A DNA stretch of 17,323 nucleotides from UBA2588 sp964343075 (GTDB lineage: Bacteria; Chloroflexota; Dehalococcoidia; Lucifugimonadales; UBA3495), in NCBI GenBank assembly GCA_964343075.1, contig CAYFGT010000020.1:1-17323 (forward strand). The letters are read 5' to 3'. Every line of letters starts with the position of its first letter. Within the stretch, counting starts at the first letter, position 1. A program made the position numbers and the translations under genes. Of this stretch, positions 13,939-17,323 are shown one piece after another. Below the pieces are notes generated by a model. That model had not been told where the DNA came from, did not search any database, and was given only the letters and a program-made list of their open reading frames with translations.

Positions 13939-15762
13939 TTATATTTCGTTCAAGTTTCGTGTCTGATTATACTTAATTCTCTCATTGGTCTTCAATATAG
14001 ACTCCGACTGACTATCGAAATCCTCAAAAGATTCTTGAGAGAATCTTAATTCTTCTTCTGACTTTATGTTCTTTAGATATCTATCTTCCAATCGTTGAAT
14101 AGCTTGTTTTAACGCTTGATTTTGGTCAGGGATATTCATTGGAGGAATGTTTTGAGAATTTATATAACTCACAGCATTTAAAACATCTCCTGATTCTACC
14201 TTAGTTAATTCTTGTTCTCTATCTTCTTTTATCAGGTTCAGCACAGTCTTATTTTCAGGCACTGTGAAGTATTCTTCTTTAGCAAGTTCAAAATAAGCCT
14301 TTTTATTCGAGACATTTAGAAGTATTTTTAAACAAAAGGCCTCTAATGGATCATTAACCACATAATTATCGCCTGCAGTAGCTATTTCTACTTCTCTTTG
14401 ATTCCTCGGAGACCTAGTAACCTGCTTCTCTCTCGCGTTCCTTAATGCTGCCATTAAAGTAGATTCTTTGACATCGATATAATCACGCAACGTAGCTACA
14501 TATCCTTCTTGCTCAATGGGATCGGAAACCGAGAAAATGATCGGAGCAAGAGATTCAACCAGTTGAGTTTTGGATCGTGGGTCGTCCTTACCATGCATAT
14601 CTCCTAGAGATTCCATCAAGAAAGAAAACATAGGTTTGGCTTCATTTACGATTTTATCCCATTCTTCACTGGAACGATTTATCACGTCATCTGGATCTTC
14701 TCCTGATGGCATACAAGCAATTTTTATAATTGGGTTCTTATTAGACTTGAATATATTGCTAGATTTTCTTCTAGATGGTGTAGGATTTTGAAAAACCTTC
14801 CACGAAGAATCAAGATTTCGGACAGTAGCCTGCTGCCCGGCGGCGTCAGAATCCAAAGCCATGATGACATTTTCTGCCATAACTTTGATTTGATCCACCT
14901 GATACGTCGTTAAAGCGGTCCCCATTGAAGCAACCACATTAGAATATCCGTGCTTATGTGCTCGGATGGCATCCATATATCCTTCAACTACCACAACTGA
15001 ATTATCTTTGCGTATCGTGCGGTATGCTTTATCTATTCCGTACAGAATTCTACTTTTATCAAAAATCGGGGTTTGCGGGGAATTCAAATACTTAGGCTGC
15101 CTATTATTATCTAAAGTCCGTGCACCAAATCCAGCTGTATCTCCATTTCGCATCCGTATCGGAATCATTAACCTACCACGAAATACTTCGGATAATTGGC
15201 CTGAATCATTCCGTCTGCATATACCGGCGGAGATAAGATCTTCATCTTTATGACCTATTTCTAATAGTTTTTTTGTTAATGTACGATTGTCATTCAAACT
15301 GTATCCAAGCCCGAAACTTTCGATTGTATCTCCATCTATATTTCGGTCAGACAAATATTCCATTACGCTTTTGCCTTGAGGTCCTAGAAGTGATTCCGTA
15401 AAGAACTCTCTTGCGAGCTCATTGATTGATTTCAATGTAGCTGAAATTTCTTCTTTTTCTTTGTCTCCAGCTCTCAATACGACTCCTGTTTCTTCGGCCA
15501 ATTGACGCAACGCTTCTGGAAATTCAAAGTTTTGGGTCTTCATCACAAAATTAAATACGTCTCCTCCATCAGCACATGCACCAAAACAGCGCCATGTTTG
15601 TTTATCTGGAAATACGTAAAAAGAGGGAGTCTTTTCCTGATGGAATGGGCAGTTGGCTTTGAAATTCTGACCTGATTTCTGCAGCGTTACGTGCTTGGAT
15701 ACGTATTCGACTAAATCTACTTTATCTTTGATATCACTGATTTGAGTCAAATCCACCACCAT
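13939..15762 (-). CDS. dnaG: DNA primase DnaG
   Basis: This 607-residue DnaG makes RNA primers for replication. The N-terminal CHC2 zinc site is Cys38-x2-His41 (CPFH) and Cys59-x3-Cys63 (CFGACADGG), one residue longer than the usual CxxC. The TOPRIM core has catalytic Glu260 in VVVEGYMDA and the metal-binding aspartates in ALDSDAAG and GEDPDD. About 20 extra residues, basic and Ser/Asn-rich, sit between these last two motifs. The C-terminal third (about 450-607) is divergent, as expected for the helicase-binding domain. I chose ATG 15762; the codon before it is GTG, which could equally start a protein one residue longer. There is no clear Shine-Dalgarno. It is the first gene of the block with rpoD. 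Confidence 0.95.
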   Translation of the reverse strand: MVVDLTQISDIKDKVDLVEYVSKHVTLQKSGQNFKANCPFHQEKTPSFYVFPDKQTWRCFGACADGGDVFNFVMKTQNFEFPEALRQLAEETGVVLRAGDKEKEEISATLKSINELAREFFTESLLGPQGKSVMEYLSDRNIDGDTIESFGLGYSLNDNRTLTKKLLEIGHKDEDLISAGICRRNDSGQLSEVFRGRLMIPIRMRNGDTAGFGARTLDNNRQPKYLNSPQTPIFDKSRILYGIDKAYRTIRKDNSVVVVEGYMDAIRAHKHGYSNVVASMGTALTTYQVDQIKVMAENVIMALDSDAAGQQATVRNLDSSWKVFQNPTPSRRKSSNIFKSNKNPIIKIACMPSGEDPDDVINRSSEEWDKIVNEAKPMFSFLMESLGDMHGKDDPRSKTQLVESLAPIIFSVSDPIEQEGYVATLRDYIDVKESTLMAALRNAREKQVTRSPRNQREVEIATAGDNYVVNDPLEAFCLKILLNVSNKKAYFELAKEEYFTVPENKTVLNLIKEDREQELTKVESGDVLNAVSYINSQNIPPMNIPDQNQALKQAIQRLEDRYLKNIKSEEELRFSQESFEDFDSQSESILKTNERIKYNQTRNLNEI

Positions 15763-15793
15763 CACAGAAAGTTGAGTTTACAAGCTTACAATA

Positions 15794-15802
15794 ATTATAT
15801 CA
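15794..15802 (-). promoter_or_regulatory. dnaG: Extended -10 promoter of the dnaG-rpoD block
   Basis: On the minus strand TGATATAAT gives a TGn extension and a perfect TATAAT at 15799 down to 15794. There is no convincing -35. Predicted transcription start is near 15787, leaving a leader of about 25 nt. Confidence 0.6.
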
Positions 15803-15986
15803 CGCAAGACCACAGCAAAACACAATTTACGTAATGCATACTAAATACAAACAAACTAGAAAGCGATTCGTACAATAATTCGTGTCGCTATACTCATTTA
15901 TAGACTATAGCGTCGCATTATAGCCGTTATTCGTCTTATTAAATATTATTTTTAACGAAATAATAACATCAAATGCACGGATTCGT
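15803..15986. other. AT-rich spacer of the divergent dnaG / lipoprotein region
   Basis: No gene is apparent. It contains a seven-base inverted repeat CGCTATA (15886-15892) / TATAGCG (15906-15912) with a 13-base loop, within a run of repeated TATAG words from about 15888 to 15923. It may be an upstream regulator site, but nothing identifies the factor. Confidence 0.35.
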
Positions 15987-16016
15987 TTGACAATCGTAAT
16001 AACGCTCCCATAAAAT
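15987..16016 (+). promoter_or_regulatory. Strong sigma-70 promoter of the substrate-binding lipoprotein gene
   Basis: A perfect -35 TTGACA (15987-15992) is followed after 18 bp by TAAAAT (16011-16016), five of six to consensus. Predicted start is near 16023, giving a leader of about 94 nt that contains secondary structure. Confidence 0.7.
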
Positions 16017-16024
16017 TGGGCTTT

Positions 16025-16131
16025 AGGGTTAGTCGGCTGGCTAACCTTGTTGTAAATATAGGGGGGGAAGCCTCCTAGTATTGAATAGACTTTTAGACAT
16101 TGAAAGGAGGAAAAATATGAAGCATTCAATA
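16025..16131 (+). promoter_or_regulatory. Structured 5' leader able to mask the Shine-Dalgarno
   Basis: A stable hairpin pairs AGGGTTAGTC with GGCTAACCTT around a GGCT loop (16025-16048). Next, a run of seven G (16061-16067), AAG, and CCTCCT (16071-16076) follow. CCTCCT can fold back on the G run or pair perfectly with the AGGAGG ribosome site at 16105-16110. TATTGAAT (16079-16086) is also complementary to ATTCAATA (16124-16131) just inside the coding region. These alternatives suggest translational control. No known riboswitch class is recognised. Confidence 0.4.
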
Positions 16132-17323
16132 TTTAGCATCAAGCGAATAATCTTGATGTCCGGTTTATTGATGGCGCTAACTGCATTCGTAGTTGCATGC
16201 GGCGGCGATGCTGCTCCGGCAGAATCAGCACCTGCAGCTTCCACTGAAGCATCTGCTCCAGCGGCAGAACCTGCGAAAGAAGTAGCAGCATCAGCAGAAC
16301 CAACAGCAGTACCTGCTGTTCAACCAACTGTAGCGCCTGCAGCAGCAGAGCCTGCTAGAGACAGTGTAGTGGTTGTGATCAACTCAGAACCATCTGATCC
16401 AGATCCATGGAAAGCTACTACTCTATTCCCTAACCAGTTGGCACAAAACATCACTCAGCCAATCTCATTTTTGGGTCCTGATTTTGTAGATCACAAAACT
16501 GTAGGATTCACCGGATGGGAAATGAAAGATGGTGGAGCCACATGGATTTTAAATCTGGCTGAAGGTTTAGAATTCCACAACGGTGAACCTTGGAATGCGG
16601 AAGCAGCCAAGTATTCTCTAGATTATCTCGGTAGCTGCGTCGACTGCGGACCTTACGGTCAAGTTGGTGCTTCTAGCGGTGAGGTAATCGACGACTACAC
16701 CGTTTCTTGGAATCTAGAAAATGCCAACCCAGCCTTGCCTAGGTTCGGTCAATTCACTATTTTCCGAGCACCTAAAGACCACGCCGAAAACGATGGGGAA
16801 GCTCAAGCTGCAAGCGGACACATAGTAGGTTGGGGACCATACAAATATGGCGAATGGATTCGAGGTGAAAAATACACTATCAACCGATGGGAAGATTACC
16901 CAGCGGGCGATACATTCATGACTCAAGCAGGAACTATTAACACTGCTGAGTATGTATGGAGAAGTGAAGAAACCGTTCGATCCGCTATGATTCAAGCCGG
17001 TGAAGCAGACATTGCCTGGGGCATGGCTGGCGACATGGCTGAAGAATTAGAAAATAGCGACCACGGTGGATGGGTCAAGATTGTATCCGGTGAGGTTAAC
17101 ACTTTAGACGTAGATACTATTTGGCACCCAGAACTTAAGAAGCTCAAAGTTAGGCAAGCTATTGCTCACTCGATAGACTGCGAAGAGATCGCATTAGCTC
17201 TATTTGGAGAGCAGAGCCGTTGCTCCAGCGGACCTAACGGTATCCCTGGAACTCTCGGTGTAAACGACACTAACTGGAAGCCTAAGTACACTTATGATCC
17301 AGTGAAAGCTAAGGCATTATTAG
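16117..17323 (+). CDS. ABC transporter family 5 substrate-binding lipoprotein (3' end outside window)
   Basis: The 402 codons present encode the start of an SBP_bac_5 protein (oligopeptide/dipeptide/nickel-type binding protein), which is usually 500-600 residues long. A lipoprotein signal has a basic front, a hydrophobic core and lipobox VVAC with Cys28. Residues 29-81 are an Ala/Pro/Glu linker, and the binding fold starts near 83. The family signature is visible around 142-161 (TWILNLAEGLEFHNGEPW) and later in KVRQAIAHSIDCEEIA. A CxxC sits in GSCVDCGPYG. AAAGGAGG lies six bases before ATG 16117, after a strong promoter with a structured leader. Permease and ATPase genes would be expected beyond the right edge. 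The solute cannot be told; peptides are the default guess. Confidence 0.9.
   Translation, partial: MKHSIFSIKRIILMSGLLMALTAFVVACGGDAAPAESAPAASTEASAPAAEPAKEVAASAEPTAVPAVQPTVAPAAAEPARDSVVVVINSEPSDPDPWKATTLFPNQLAQNITQPISFLGPDFVDHKTVGFTGWEMKDGGATWILNLAEGLEFHNGEPWNAEAAKYSLDYLGSCVDCGPYGQVGASSGEVIDDYTVSWNLENANPALPRFGQFTIFRAPKDHAENDGEAQAASGHIVGWGPYKYGEWIRGEKYTINRWEDYPAGDTFMTQAGTINTAEYVWRSEETVRSAMIQAGEADIAWGMAGDMAEELENSDHGGWVKIVSGEVNTLDVDTIWHPELKKLKVRQAIAHSIDCEEIALALFGEQSRCSSGPNGIPGTLGVNDTNWKPKYTYDPVKAKALL

Noticed and set aside
15571..15651. DnaG zinc finger with CxxxC instead of CxxC as a broken site
   Set aside because: All four ligands are present and this one-residue-longer form appears to be normal in Chloroflexota-type primases.
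16041..16327. Leu/Met-rich minus-strand frames opposite the lipoprotein start
   Set aside because: They are mirror images of the Ala/Pro/Glu codon repeats of the linker, not genes.
1..17323. CRISPR arrays, tRNA/rRNA genes, insertion sequences or phage attachment sites
   Set aside because: No regularly spaced direct repeats, cloverleaf-like segments, transposase or integrase motifs were found by reading.

Overview
The window looks like a piece of an AT-rich, tightly packed bacterial chromosome, most likely a Chloroflexota (Dehalococcoidia/SAR202-like marine) lineage. This assignment is an inference from several points taken together. The primase has a CxxxC zinc finger of a kind I associate with Chloroflexota. 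dnaG and rpoD are adjacent. An SCP-x-type thiolase is paired with a DUF35 partner, several amidase-family hydrolases are present, and there is an abundant-type family 5 solute-binding lipoprotein with a 'VVAC-GGD' lipobox and an Ala/Pro/Glu linker. No rRNA, tRNA, CRISPR array, transposase or phage gene is visible.

Layout from left to right. (1) A short VOC metalloenzyme gene (+) has its own good promoter, with a palindrome lying exactly between the -35 and -10 boxes. (2) A minus-strand operon runs amidase, thiolase, DUF35 zinc-ribbon/OB protein. The last two abut with no spacer and probably form one acyl-CoA thiolase/aldolase-type complex. (3) Divergent from it, across a region with nested inverted repeats, is a bifunctional class II aldolase/short-chain dehydrogenase (+), a sugar-catabolism fusion enzyme. 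(4) A second minus-strand operon holds a 59-residue AtzG/GatC-like subunit, an AtzE/GatA-like amidase, and a secreted, membrane-anchored protein with 19 perfect collagen Gly-X-Y triplets. (5) On the plus strand are glmU (UDP-GlcNAc synthesis) and a CorC/HlyC-like CBS-domain membrane protein. (6) The minus-strand macromolecular-synthesis block is dnaG then rpoD, followed by a tiny zinc-ribbon protein (GTG start) and a sortase (TTG start). (7) A 350-bp divergent regulatory region holds an extended -10 promoter for dnaG and a strong TTGACA promoter, with a structured 94-nt leader, for an ABC-transporter family 5 substrate-binding lipoprotein that runs off the right edge.

How the parts fit. The left half is catabolic or scavenging (amide hydrolysis, CoA-thioester chemistry, sugar-phosphate cleavage and oxidation), and the right-hand lipoprotein probably brings in peptides or other small solutes. 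The middle and right contain housekeeping and envelope functions (GlmU, CorC-like, primase, primary sigma factor) mixed with two cell-surface genes, the collagen-like protein and the sortase. All three convergent gene pairs meet with only 0 to 3 bases between stop codons, so there is no room for terminators. This suggests a streamlined genome. The most notable items are the collagen-like protein co-transcribed with an amidase pair, the sortase in the dnaG-rpoD block, the paired inverted repeats of the divergent promoter, and the leader that can mask the lipoprotein's ribosome-binding site.
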